Assembly: GCF_029227915.1 (NCBI RefSeq)
Contig: NC_079886.1
Coordinates: forward strand, 13,075,001 to 13,139,000
Direction: 5' to 3'
Source: Hydractinia symbiolongicarpus
Taxonomy: Eukaryota; Cnidaria; Hydrozoa; Anthoathecata; Hydractiniidae
Length of the DNA: 64,000 nt
Every line of letters starts with the position of its first letter. Within the stretch, counting starts at the first letter, position 1. Shown piece by piece: positions 40,888-50,053 of the stretch. The position numbers were made by a program, and so were the translations under genes. The notes under the pieces are model-generated. The model ran no database searches and was not told where the DNA came from. It saw nothing but the letters and a program-made list of their open reading frames with translations.

Positions 40888-40899
40888 GTCTTTATTACA

Positions 40900-41268
40900 T
40901 GTCAAAAACGTTCTTACAAATACTTGTAGGCTACAAACACCATCTTGTTGTTGCTTTGAGGGTGTGTAATAATCAGACAATTTTGGAACCTTATTATTCG
41001 ATGCAATGTAGTACTTGTACATGTCATCTTCCAGTTCCCGAAGGCTCTTACCAGCCTGTATTTGTAATTCTCGTTGTTTATTGAACCAGTCGATTTTAGC
41101 CTGTCAGTCTTGTACCCATTGAGCTTGGGCGCTTTGTAGTTTTTCCATCGCCTCGTCATGCCTCTTGCGTTCCGCCTCGCCATGCCCTGCAAGTTTACTA
41201 GAAAGTTGGTACCACTGAAGGCCAATGCGTTAATTAGCGCCCTCTGCCATTATCGCAAGAGTTGCCAT
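40900..41268 (-). pseudogene. Small membrane/coiled-coil Polinton protein, second copy
   Basis: It starts at the ATG at 41,268, one base past the stop codon of the Cys/His repeat gene. It is homologous to 23,938-24,331. A TAA occurs at codon 13 region (about 41,230) and a TGA at about 41,107; the hydrophobic start and the charged middle are recognisable. The C-terminal hydrophobic segment is partly retained (about 40,940-40,905). The position between the repeat gene and integrase differs from the other copies, where it directly follows the capsid gene. Confidence 0.65.
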
Positions 41269-42211
41269 TTATTGTTTGGCAGCCTTGCATTCTTTGCAAT
41301 AGGCTCTCTGTCTTTCATGCTCGCAAATCTGACCCCCCTTACACTCTTTGCAATAGGCTCTTCTTTTTTCATGTTCGCAGATACCACCACTCCTACACTT
41401 CTTGCACTGGTATTTCACCCTCTCATGCTCGCAAATCTGACTGCCTTGCATTCTTTACAATAGATTCTTCTTTTTTTATGTTCACAATACTGACTCCCCT
41501 TACACTCCTTACAGCGATACTTCACCCTTTTATGCTCGCAAATCTGACTCCCCTTGCATTCTTCACAGCAGGCCCTCTGTCTTTCATGTTTACAAATCCC
41601 ACTTCCCTTGCAGTCATTGCACTTATACCTCACCATTTCATGTTGACAAATCTGGCTGCCTTTGCACTCTTTGCAGTAAGACCTCTGTCTTTCATGTTCA
41701 CAAATCTCACTTCCCTTGCATTCCTTACAGCGATACTTCACCCTTTCATGCTCGCAAATTTGACTCCCTTTACCCTCTTTACACTGGGCTCTCCCCCTTT
41801 CATGTTCACAATACTGACTCCCCTTACATTCTTTGGACTTATATTTCACCCTTTCATGTTTGCAAATCTGGCTGCCTTTGCACTCTTTGCAGTAAGACCT
41901 CTGTCTTTCATGCTCGCAAATCTGGCTACCTTTGCACTCTTTGCAGTAAGACCTCTGTCTTTCATGCTCGCAATTCTGGCTACCTTTGCACTCTTTGCAA
42001 TAGGGCCTATGTTTTTCATGCTCGCAAATCTGATTCTCCTTACAATTTGCACTGGGATCTTCGCCTACCATGGAGGCACTTGTTTTTTTTCACGCCTCTG
42101 CTTCTTTTTATCCAGGCAACCTATGCAACTTTTTGTTTGACCATTCCCCCTGATCCTAAAATTGTCTAGGGTTAACACTTTTTTACATATTGAGCAGCTC
42201 TTGTTTTCCAT
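41269..42211 (-). pseudogene. Zinc-ribbon plus 14-fold Cys/His tandem repeat protein (Polinton cargo)
   Basis: The ATG at 42,211 opens a C-x2-C-x19-C-x2-C ribbon (C6, C9, C29, C32) with a basic tail. After a probable slip in an A8 run (near 42,097), 11 repeats of 18 residues follow, of the type ICEHERQRSYCKECKGSQ. A one-base deletion near 41,440 shifts frame and three more repeats follow to the stop at 41,269. Each repeat offers C-x-H and C-x2-C ligands, so one zinc per repeat is likely. Two flavours (RQRSYC and RVKYRC) recur, partly in alternation, suggesting unequal crossing over. Individual units have lost ligands. It lies between capsid and membrane-protein genes. The function is unknown; a nucleic-acid- or zinc-binding array is inference. 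Confidence 0.7.
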
Positions 42212-42254
42212 CTTGATTTGTGTTTGCCCCTAGGACAAAAACAAATTGCAGTCA

Positions 42255-42485
42255 CTAATACTCAACAGAGTGAAACCTACCATCTAGAATATTCAATTGC
42301 GCATCCTGAAGGAGGTACACGTAGCAGCGTATATCCCCGGTTCCGTCGGCTTTCTTTGCCATGTGGAGGGTAATCCGTCTGATAAGCGTTGTAGGGGTCT
42401 TCCAGATCCATGGAGGGTATGGTCTGGGGAGGCTCTAAAGTCTATTAATATGGCGTACCGTTCATTGAAAAATTGGCCAATGGTC
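42255..42485 (-). pseudogene. C-terminal fragment of a Polinton major capsid gene (inverted)
   Basis: Reading leftward from about 42,485, the frame gives TIGQFFNERYA, GSGRPLQRLSDG, then, after a frame change, the QDAQLNILDG ... VEY terminus with stop at 42,255-42,257. This is the last fifth of the capsid protein found at 42,473-43,636 on the other strand. The two copies meet head to head at about 42,475-42,485. Confidence 0.8.
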
Positions 42486-43636
42486 ATGTGGATATGCCAA
42501 ACATGCCGCAGAATGAGGTCATCTTTCCGGGGTCGATCAAACTCCTATTTGATTTGGAAATAACGGCTACCAATACAAAGCGTACGATCGTGTCGAATGT
42601 AGGCAAAAGTCTGGTACGAAACCTACGTATTACTTTGAACGGCAACGAGGTACAGAATATTAGCGACTACAATACCCTGGCGGTGTACCGGGTCTTGTGG
42701 CTGCCAAAATTTGACAGGGACAACAACCTAATCCTGGACAGCATCAACCCAAATGACGGAACGATCAGAGCCTTACAGGTCAAAGCTAGGGATCACGTTG
42801 GGACCGACGAGGAGAAGGCAATCGTGGCGGCGTATGGTAACACCTTCTGCATAACCTTGGGCGAAATGTTTGAGTTGACGAGAGATTTGCCCTTTTATAC
42901 GGTGGGTTTATATGACCGCCTCCAATTTGTAATACATTTCGCGTCTTACGGTGACGTGATCAAGGATGCCGGGACAGCAGCCTCAGGAAGCATGGCAGCC
43001 AAGGCAGCAGATGCAGCCTATAAGATTAGCAACATCAAGCTTGAATTTAACAGGATCACCCATAAAAGCTTCGCGAGCGCTATGATGTCAAGGCATGCAA
43101 GATTGGCCCTGCCATACGAACGGATCCTCAGAAGTAAGGTTGTCACCATGAAAAAAGCAGATACCTCATACAACCTTCAAATCGACACCCCCGCGAAAAG
43201 TCTCAAAGGCATCTTACTACTCTTCATAGACCATAGGAAGGTTAAGGCTTACGCCGGCATTAACGAGGTCTTTTACAACCAAAAAATTGAAAAGATTAGC
43301 ATCACTGTCGAGGAGGAGCCTAATGAACTGTATAGCCATACCATCTTTCCAAAGGACCACCTCGAACAAGTCATGAACCTTTTCGGTAGCCATGACTCGA
43401 ATGTGACCATAGGCCAATTTTTCAATGAACGATATGCGTTATTCATCGATTTTAGGAGCTCCCCCGATGACAGTCTGCATGGTAGCGGAAGGCCTCTACA
43501 ACGTCTGTCAGACGGGATCACCCTCCGCATGACCAAAAAAGCCGACGGAGTCGGGGATTTCAGGTGCTATGTGTATCTGTTACAGGACGCGCAGTTGAGT
43601 ATACTTGATGGTAGGTTTCATTCTGTGGAGTATTGA
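42473..43636 (+). CDS. Polinton major capsid protein, 5'-truncated but open
   Basis: The frame is open for 387 codons. The first roughly 7 codons derive from the inverted neighbour; homology to the 22,639-23,925 copy begins at VDMPNMPQNE. The N-terminal roughly 50 residues of the family are missing. The double-jelly-roll-type protein is otherwise complete: NLRITLNGNEVQNIS, DYNTLAVYRVLWLPKF, GTIRALQV, LPYERILRSKVVTMKK, NVTIGQFFNE and the C-terminal VYLLQDAQL. It is the best-preserved capsid sequence in the window and allows the breaks in the other copy to be mapped. It is followed after 11 nt by the small membrane-protein gene. Confidence 0.8.
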   Translation: MANGHVDMPNMPQNEVIFPGSIKLLFDLEITATNTKRTIVSNVGKSLVRNLRITLNGNEVQNISDYNTLAVYRVLWLPKFDRDNNLILDSINPNDGTIRALQVKARDHVGTDEEKAIVAAYGNTFCITLGEMFELTRDLPFYTVGLYDRLQFVIHFASYGDVIKDAGTAASGSMAAKAADAAYKISNIKLEFNRITHKSFASAMMSRHARLALPYERILRSKVVTMKKADTSYNLQIDTPAKSLKGILLLFIDHRKVKAYAGINEVFYNQKIEKISITVEEEPNELYSHTIFPKDHLEQVMNLFGSHDSNVTIGQFFNERYALFIDFRSSPDDSLHGSGRPLQRLSDGITLRMTKKADGVGDFRCYVYLLQDAQLSILDGRFHSVEY

Positions 43637-43647
43637 AATAAAGAGAT

Positions 43648-44039
43648 ATGGCGACAATAGCCGTCATCATAGCAGGCGCAGCTATAAACGCCCTAGCATT
43701 TTCGGGAATAAATTTTCTATTTAGCAAACGTGCGGGACACGGCGAAGCGGAGAGGAAAAGACATGATGAAGCTATGGAAATGCTTAATGATGCCCAGGCC
43801 CAGTGGATCAGGGACCGGCAAGCCAAGCTTGACTGGTTCACCAAGCAAAGGGAGATGCAGCTCAAGGCCGGCAAAAGTCTAAAAGAGCTCGATGATGATA
43901 TGTATAAATTCTATATCGCTTCGGAAAAGAAGGCCCCACAATTGAAAGATTTTTACACCCCTTTAAAAACCTAACAAGATGGGGAATTTGCATTCGTTGT
44001 TGGCTCTCTATCCCTGCTAGGCTTTGTAGTGTATTTGTA
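43648..44039 (+). pseudogene. Small membrane/coiled-coil Polinton protein, third copy
   Basis: The 108-codon open part (43,648-43,974) has the hydrophobic N-terminus ATIAVIIAGAAINALAFSG and a long charged helix. A TAA at 43,972-43,974 cuts off the C-terminal hydrophobic segment, which continues in frame afterwards (GSLSLLGFVVYL, ending 44,039). It directly follows the capsid gene. Homology to the Polinton stops at about 44,040. Confidence 0.7.
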
Positions 44040-44062
44040 GTATAGTGTCGGTGCTGATCAAG

Positions 44063-44521
44063 ATGGCGGCAGGACGTGATCTTTCTGAAGGGGAGATAGA
44101 AAATCTCATTTTAGAATCTATAAATGTTATACGAACGGTAAAGAAGAAAAAAGTAGCACTACATAATATATTTAATTTTATTAGTAAAGGTACGTGCTCT
44201 GTTTCTGAAAGTAGGATAAAGGATGCTTTGGAAAACCTAGAGAAGTGCAAAATGATTTATAAGAAGGGACTTGACGAAGATGCTTCGTATTTTTATACTG
44301 CTTCCTTTTATTCCAAGCATCCTTGTTTTCATTTTGCTTTTAAAAACCAAAAGGCAAATATTTTTATATCTGAAAAAAGTTTATTCAGATTTTCCCTTTC
44401 CCATATTGTTTGTGATATGACTCTTTCTCCTGAGGAGGCAGTTAAAGCAGAAGCAATCAACAACTGTACCCCCAAGACATGGTCCCTCCTTTTCTATCAA
44501 TACTTGCCTTGTCAACAGTAA
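44063..44521 (+). CDS. Unknown ORF starting at an AAGATGGCGGC motif
   Basis: The likely start is the ATG at 44,063 within AAGATGGCGGC, a YY1-type motif often found around metazoan gene and retroelement 5' ends. The product is about 152 residues. The first 75 residues are helical, with charged and hydrophobic spacing like a small winged-helix or tetramer domain. The rest is aromatic-rich and uncertain. It starts directly at the edge of the Polinton fragment. The 3' end runs into a 100-bp tandem duplication. No family is recognised; it could be the first exon of a gene or of a transposon-derived gene that continues toward 45.6 kb. Confidence 0.35.
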   Translation: MAAGRDLSEGEIENLILESINVIRTVKKKKVALHNIFNFISKGTCSVSESRIKDALENLEKCKMIYKKGLDEDASYFYTASFYSKHPCFHFAFKNQKANIFISEKSLFRFSLSHIVCDMTLSPEEAVKAEAINNCTPKTWSLLFYQYLPCQQ

Positions 44522-44680
44522 TAAAGAGAAAAATTAATACGTTTTACCCACAGTTCGGCTTGTTACGGTTTCGAAATCTTTCCTTCTCCTTTTCTATCAA
44601 TACTTGCCTTGTCAACAGTAATAAAGAGAAAAATTAATACGTTTTACCCACAGTTCGGCTTGTTACGGTTTCGAAATCTC
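44486..44680. repeat. 100-bp tandem duplication
   Basis: The stretch from CTCCTTTTCTATCAATACTT through GTTTCGAAATCT is present twice in tandem, period 100 bp, with almost no differences. It overlaps the end of the 44,063 ORF. Confidence 0.85.
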
Positions 44681-44695
44681 TTCACATAGTGTATA

Positions 44696-45230
44696 TTGCC
44701 ATGCCTATCTATTTTACCTAATGGAGGTCAGTTAAAAATTTTATTTTGTTATGAAGGTATTGTTAAGTCTGGTGTAGACTTCAAGCTAAATCATTACGTT
44801 CCCCTTGTTCCAGGTTGCAACGTTCTTAAGCGAAAGTCGCATTTTCCTATTTCAGCCTGCAAAAAGCATAAAATTGCCCTTCTTAATTTTTCTTTTAAAG
44901 TTCAAACAAAACTTGAGTTTAGTCCTACAAATAAACAAATATCTATAAAGAAACCTGACTTTCATATCAATAATGACGAAAGTTTATTAAATAAAAGTAT
45001 TGGAAATAACTTACCTTGTATAAAAAATTTACCTGATAAAAATAATAATTTTAGTAATGCTTCTACAACTCCTATAAGTTTTAAATCTTAAATATCTATA
45101 AAGAAACCTGACTTTCATATCAATAATGACGAAAGTTTATTAAAAAAAAGTATTGGAAATCACTTACCTTGTATAAATAATTTACCTGATGAAAATAATA
45201 ATTTTAGTAATGCTTCTACAACTCCTTAAA
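44696..45230 (+). repeat. Short ORF with 153-bp tandem duplication
   Basis: An open frame at 44,696-45,091 (131 codons) has no recognised motif. Its last part, from ATCTATAAAGAAACCTGAC (44,941), is repeated from 45,094 with period 153 bp; the second copy is slightly shortened. The ORF may be a degraded linker between the 44,063 ORF and the hAT-like part. Confidence 0.6.
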
Positions 45231-45626
45231 TCTTCAACTATTCCAACTACTATATCTCATCCCATGAGAATTGATATAATCTCGTCACAAAACATTATCT
45301 TTAGTGAAAATGAGACTAGATCGCTTTATGATGTGACTGGTTACAGAGAGAAGGCTAAATCTCTATCTAGTGAAAAACTTTATGACCTACTTAAGAATGT
45401 CTTCAAGCCTGATCACTCATTTCCTTTTCCAAAAAGAAATGGAAGATCATTTAGACTGGAATGGCTCAGAGAGCATTCCTGGCTATGTTATTCACCTATT
45501 TCAGATGGATGTTTTTGTCTTCCATGTGTTTTATTTAGGGACAGAATTCCTAAAAGAACCATATCCATCAGAAAACTATTTTCTGAAGCTGTCACATGTA
45601 TGTACATTTCATCTTCATTATCCTGA
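45189..45626 (+). pseudogene. hAT-type transposase N-terminal fragment (TTF-like zinc finger)
   Basis: The frame contains FPFPKRNGRSFRLEWLREHS, then WLCYSPISDGCFCLPCVLF (residues about 77-115). This is the TTF-type zinc finger start of hAT transposases and ZMYM1-like derivatives. The frame ends at 45,626 with no RNase H-like catalytic domain downstream. A GTATGT at about 45,598 could be a splice donor, so the fragment may be an exon, but no partner exon is recognised before unrelated repeats begin. Confidence 0.65.
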
Positions 45627-45639
45627 TCTTTCCATATTC

Positions 45640-46067
45640 TTATTGTTTTCGTTATGATTGTGTTTTATTTTGCTGTCCATGACTGGTGTAATCATTTGAT
45701 TCACCTAGTCATGCTGATGAAGCCTGATATTCGCAGAAACAGCAAGAGTTTCTAAATATTGAAATATATTCACAATTGTCTCACTTTATTGTAGTTAATC
45801 CCTGTTAATTTTAGTGCTTTTATCTATCTAAAATATGACGTGCAAGACGGAGAGTTGATTCTTATAAAAATTGTTCTTAGGAGATTTTCTTATGGGCTTA
45901 GCGTCTCTTTTCGTCAATTTTATTAATAACTAGATAAATCGGAAGACAATTTTCGGCGATTTTTGTACCCACAAAGCTCAAATTAGCGAAAGACCCCACT
46001 TGCAGGTCTTAAAGCGCCCCCCAAGACCCCCAGCTGCTAAACTCAAGACTTGTCGACTAAGTCTTGA

Positions 46068-46156
<89 letters not shown>

Positions 46157-46347
46157 ACAAATTGTAGCTATAGGAATAACCAACAAGATTAAAGTCTTCA
46201 TCAAGAATTAAGTAAAAAGTAAAAAGATTTTATTATTTAAAATTTTCGTCAGTTCATCGACTGACTTCTTCATTATCGCTTACAATACAGTATTAACAAT
46301 TAAAATATCTTATATAGTAATAAAAATAAATTATATACAATTAAATA
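45640..46347. other. Interval with an (AT)n microsatellite
   Basis: No gene is seen. Positions 46,071-46,152 are a pure (AT)n tract of about 41 dinucleotides. Open frames across it are artefacts. Confidence 0.8.
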
Positions 46348-46737
46348 CACAAGGGTTTAAAACTGGTTTCCATCACCATCATCCTACTATCAACTTAACA
46401 AGATGGTATCTTCTTTTTAATGTGGGATTTGTAATTCGAACGTCGAGGCTTCCAAGCAACGATGGATCCAACACCCTGCTTTCCACATAATTTACAAAAA
46501 GCAACGTATATAAAGTTTTTTGAACTTGAACTGAGAATTTAACAAACAGGCAAATTGATAGTTTGCTATTAGATAAAGAAAAATTCTGGATAGGGACACT
46601 CGTCACACAACATCAGGGACTTAATGGTTCTCATGACTGGAATAGAACTAAAAGAACAGAAAAATACAAGTTGTAGAAACCACGTGTTAAGTTGATAGTA
46701 GGATGATGGTGATGGAAACCAGTTTTAAACCCTTGTG
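46348..46737. mobile_element. Foldback/MITE-like unit with 53-bp perfect inverted repeats
   Basis: Positions 46,348-46,400 (beginning CACAAGGGTTTAAAACTGG) and 46,685-46,737 are perfect reverse complements over 53 bp, enclosing 284 bp. The right arm lies inside the decayed pogo/Tigger transposase region. No target duplication was recognised. Confidence 0.75.
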
Positions 46738-46749
46738 GCGAATGTGAAG

Positions 46750-47140
46750 TATGGTTATCGTTCTTTTCCGTTGCATGGTCATCTTGATCTTGGATGCCTA
46801 ATAAAATTTCGTCATCGGTCATAACTAGTTCCGTGTTTATGACAGAGTCATCAGCAGATACAATGTCAGCAGCAGTGATTCCTTCGAGTTAGTAGTTAAT
46901 AACCGTTTCTTTTTAACTTTTCCCCATGCTACGTCAAGCATTCGCATTGCATCCAGTATAGAAAATTCAGGAAGTGGTTTGTTCTTTTCTATGGCATCAA
47001 TTAATTGTCGGACAGACAATGACTTGTAGTAAGCTTTTAGAGATCGTATGACACCCTGATCCAGTGGCTGAAGCTTTGAGGTCGTGTTTGGTGGCAGGGA
47101 AATTAAATCGAATGATACAAGGTTATCAATTGATGGATTT
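46750..47140 (-). pseudogene. pogo/Tigger-type DDE transposase C-terminal fragment
   Basis: The minus-strand reading gives LPPNTTSKLQPLDQGVIRSL, then KAYYKSLSVRQLIDAIE, then FSILDAMRMLDVAWGKVK. The P-N-T-T-S-x-x-Q-P-x-D-x-G block contains the last catalytic Asp of CENP-B/pogo DDE_1 transposases. Helical C-terminal sequence follows. Two frame changes near 47,010 and 46,890 break it. The N-terminal DNA-binding and first catalytic parts are absent. Confidence 0.75.
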
Positions 47141-47467
47141 CTATTTCACGGATCCATTCTTCAAACAATATGCTATCCATTCATCGTTTTTTTCCAAGGA
47201 TATTCATCTTTAATGGATTTTGTGCTTAGTTTACGTTTGCTTGCAATTGTTGACATGATGAAAATTACTTGTATGAAAATTCTGCAGCTTAGATTATAAC
47301 ATAAAGACACAAGTTCTAAACAAATTAAAAACATTCGATAATGATATTTCGAACCCTTTTAGAAACGGTTTCATTTCTTTAGAACTTACACCGTTCTCAT
47401 CCAAATACTTTTAATCGTATCAATGTGTTTTTACTAAATAAATTCATTCTTCAGTATAACTGAGGCT

Positions 47468-47866
47468 GTGACAACTGAAGCAATTTGCAAACAAGATGAG
47501 CTACCAATTACCTTGATCACAAGTACGAATCTCGAAATATTTATCAAGGGACATCATATTTACAAAAATATTTGGACGCCACAACTAGACGAACTGTTGG
47601 AAATATCCATGGAACCAGATAATCCTGTGGACAAGTTTGCTGTAGCTATTATAAAGGACCAAAATGTTGTGGAAGATCTAAAAAAAGGCAAAGCCGGAAG
47701 ATTTGCAAAGATCGTGTTTTATTTCTTGCGTAGTGACCCATATTCAAAGTGTAATGCAAAGATCACTGGAAAAAGATGTAATCTTGGCGATGGGGAAGGT
47801 TTGCAAGTTCCCTGCACACTACATATATCCGGACAAGTGAAGTTTATATCTATTTTTAACTTTTGA
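47468..47866 (+). CDS. HIRAN-like domain ORF, possibly an exon
   Basis: Of 132 residues, residues about 28-125 follow a pattern common in cnidarian uncharacterised proteins and similar to HIRAN domains. It reads G-H-x-I-Y-x-x-I-W-x-P, then P-x-N-P-V-D-x-F-A-V-A-(I/V) and, near the end, G-x-x-V-P-C-x-L. A GTGAAG after CCGGACAA (near 47,837) could be a 5' splice site, which would remove the last few residues. The Harbinger element starts 107 bp downstream. HIRAN domains bind DNA ends or damaged DNA in other proteins. Whether this is a live gene is unclear. Confidence 0.4.
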   Translation: MTTEAICKQDELPITLITSTNLEIFIKGHHIYKNIWTPQLDELLEISMEPDNPVDKFAVAIIKDQNVVEDLKKGKAGRFAKIVFYFLRSDPYSKCNAKITGKRCNLGDGEGLQVPCTLHISGQVKFISIFNF

Positions 47867-47973
47867 CTTTGTTTATGCTTGTCAGTTTCATTTTTGCTTT
47901 ACCATTTTTTTGCCACATGTTTTTTTCACCCTAAGCACTTGTGCCTGAAGAAATGATTGTATAAACAGTCTTA

Positions 47974-49699
47974 AGGCCCGTTTCCACTCTGGGAAATTTT
48001 CCGTGGACAGGAAAAATTTCCACGGAATTTTTTCTGCCAGCATTTCCACAACGCGGGAAAATCAGAAAACGAAATCGAAAATAAAAATGGCTGCAATAAA
48101 TAGACGCTTGCTTTTACTAATTTTGCTGCGAAGAAGATTATCTAGAGCAAGGCAAAGCAAGCGATGTTGGGTTCGTAAAATATTTTCCGAACGTACTTTC
48201 AAAGGTGAATATCATGTGCTCATTCAAGAAATGAAATTGTTTGACCATGAGTACTTTTTTAAACAATTTCGCATGTCACCAACCCGGTTTGAGCATTTGT
48301 TGTCACTGATTGCTCCAATTATTACGAAATGTTCATTGCGCAGGGAGGCAATTCCGTCAGAAAGACTTTGTTTAACATTACGCTATCTAGTGACTGGTGA
48401 TTCTCAAGTATCCATTGCATGTAGTTATCGCGTAAGTCCGACATCAATTACTCGCATAGTTGCAGAAACGTACGAAGCTCTTTGGACGATGTTATTGAGA
48501 GAAGGCTACTTGAAATGTCCTACAACGAGTGAAGAGTGGAAAAAAATATCCCAAAAGTTCGAAGAATTATGGAACTTTCCAAACTGCGTAGGTGCAATTG
48601 ATGGTAAACACGTTATGATGCAAGCACCTGCATCATCTGGCTCTACTTTTTTTAATTATAAAAAGCATCACAGCATAGTTCTGTTAGCTGTATGTAATGC
48701 CACTTACGAATTTACGCTAGTGGACGTAGGTCAGTCAGGACGGAATAGCGATGGAGGAGTGTTTTTAAATAGTGACCTTGGCAATAAACGATTAAACGTT
48801 GGGCATTTCTAATGCAAGAATACTTTGTGGAACTCAAGAGAATTTCCCATATGTTTTTGTGCGATTTATGATGAAACCATATGCTAAAAAGCAATCTTAA
48901 TAGCAAAAAAAGAATATGTAACTACCGCTTTTCTCGAGCACGGAGGGTTATAGAGAATTGTTTTGGAATATGCGCTTCAAGATTTCGAATCTTCCGTCGA
49001 CCAATAATAAGAAAAATAGAGACTGTTATGAAAATAACAAAAGCTGTGGTGGCTCTCCATAATTATTTAATGAAACACGAATCGGCTAGTTTTTGCCCCC
49101 CAGGTTACCCTGATGTAGAGGCGACAAATGGTATAACACCTGGAGAATGGCGAAGTGAAACAACAGATTGTAATGGCTTATTACCTATCGCTAACCAAGG
49201 TTCTAATAACTTTAAAAAAGCGTTGTTGAAAACAAGATACAGGTGATGGAAGGGGAGATGTAACTGTGGCACTAGCTGCTGGTGCTGAAGGGATCATCAC
49301 AGCAGAACGAACCAGGATATCGCACACGTATCTGCGGTGTTCTTGGTTGTCCAATGCTACAAAGTCTCTGTTGTCGCTTCACATGCTCAAAAAATAATTT
49401 GTTTCTTATAATCATTTCGTCTTCCCTGAAGTTTCATCACTACCAGTGTTGTTTGCCATTTTGTTGTTTGTTTACTCTACATCCAGCAATTTCAGCTACC
49501 ATTTTTGTTCAATTTAAGTCGATTTGATTGGTTGAAAATATTTTTTCCGCCGTAAAGAAAAAAAAAGTTGAAAATTTTCAACTTTTGTTCCAACTTTTCC
49601 AGCGGCAAAAAAGAACCACCTCTGTTTTGATATACTGCACATGTGCAATTCGGAAATTTTTCTTTTCCGAGGAAAATTTTCCTGAGTGGAAACGGGCCT
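47974..49699 (+). mobile_element. PIF/Harbinger transposon (1,726 bp) with TTA target duplication
   Basis: The termini are AGGCCCGTTTCCACTC (left) and its inverse GAGTGGAAACGGGCCT (right). TTA flanks both ends (47,971-47,973 and 49,700-49,702), the TWA duplication expected for PIF/Harbinger. Inner parts of the repeats (GGAAAATTTTCC) also match. The element holds only the transposase; no Myb/SANT-type accessory gene is seen. It sits about 350 bp upstream of the hnRNP-like start codon. Confidence 0.9.
48003..49246 (+). pseudogene. Harbinger DDE_4-type transposase, frameshifted
   Basis: The first segment (48,003-48,812) encodes a basic N-terminus, a helical region with the ERLCLTLRYLVTG helix-turn-helix-like block, GAIDGKHV (first D) and DVGQSGRNSDGGVF (second D). 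After a break near 48,800-48,880 the second segment (48,881-49,246) carries SRARRVIENCFGI with the catalytic E. Tail sequence to the stop follows. The triad is complete but split, so the gene is a recent pseudogene. The transposase would cut at the terminal repeats and target TWA. Confidence 0.88.
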
Positions 49700-49702
49700 T
49701 TA

Positions 49703-50053
49703 GGTCACAACCATTGTATCTTACGTGCGGTTTACGCGTGGCAAGAAAAGGATACGGCGCGGGAAAGTTATGCCGGGTGGTTATTTCCAAAGCAATTCGC
49801 TATTCCCAATCTGTAAAGGTGCGTCCGTCAAATATGAGTTTGCGCAAGTTTCCTAATGTCATTTATTTTTAGTGCTGCGGTTTTGAAGCTTGCGCTTTAA
49901 TAAAGACCGAAAAACTGTGGAGATAATACAATTTTCTCCTTAATAATTTGCGTCGTTTAGATACTAGATCTACGCTTGATCTACGCCATACCAAATCATT
50001 CACCCTCGCGTGCTGCTGGTCTGGGCGAGATAAAAGTTGTCGAAAATTACAAA
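49703..50053. promoter_or_regulatory. Presumed promoter and 5' UTR of the hnRNP-like gene
   Basis: This 351-bp stretch lies between the Harbinger element and the ATG at 50,054. No TATA box with clear spacing is seen. The short frames here continue out of the transposon and have no motif. Confidence 0.4.

Noticed and set aside
41262-42140. Long plus-strand ORF of 292 codons, Phe/Leu/Pro-rich with many apparent membrane segments
   Set aside because: It is the antisense of the Cys/His repeat gene; the 54-bp repeat period keeps the antisense frame open and makes it look like a multipass protein.
45978-46160. Ile/Tyr repeat ORF
   Set aside because: It is an (AT)n microsatellite read in frame.
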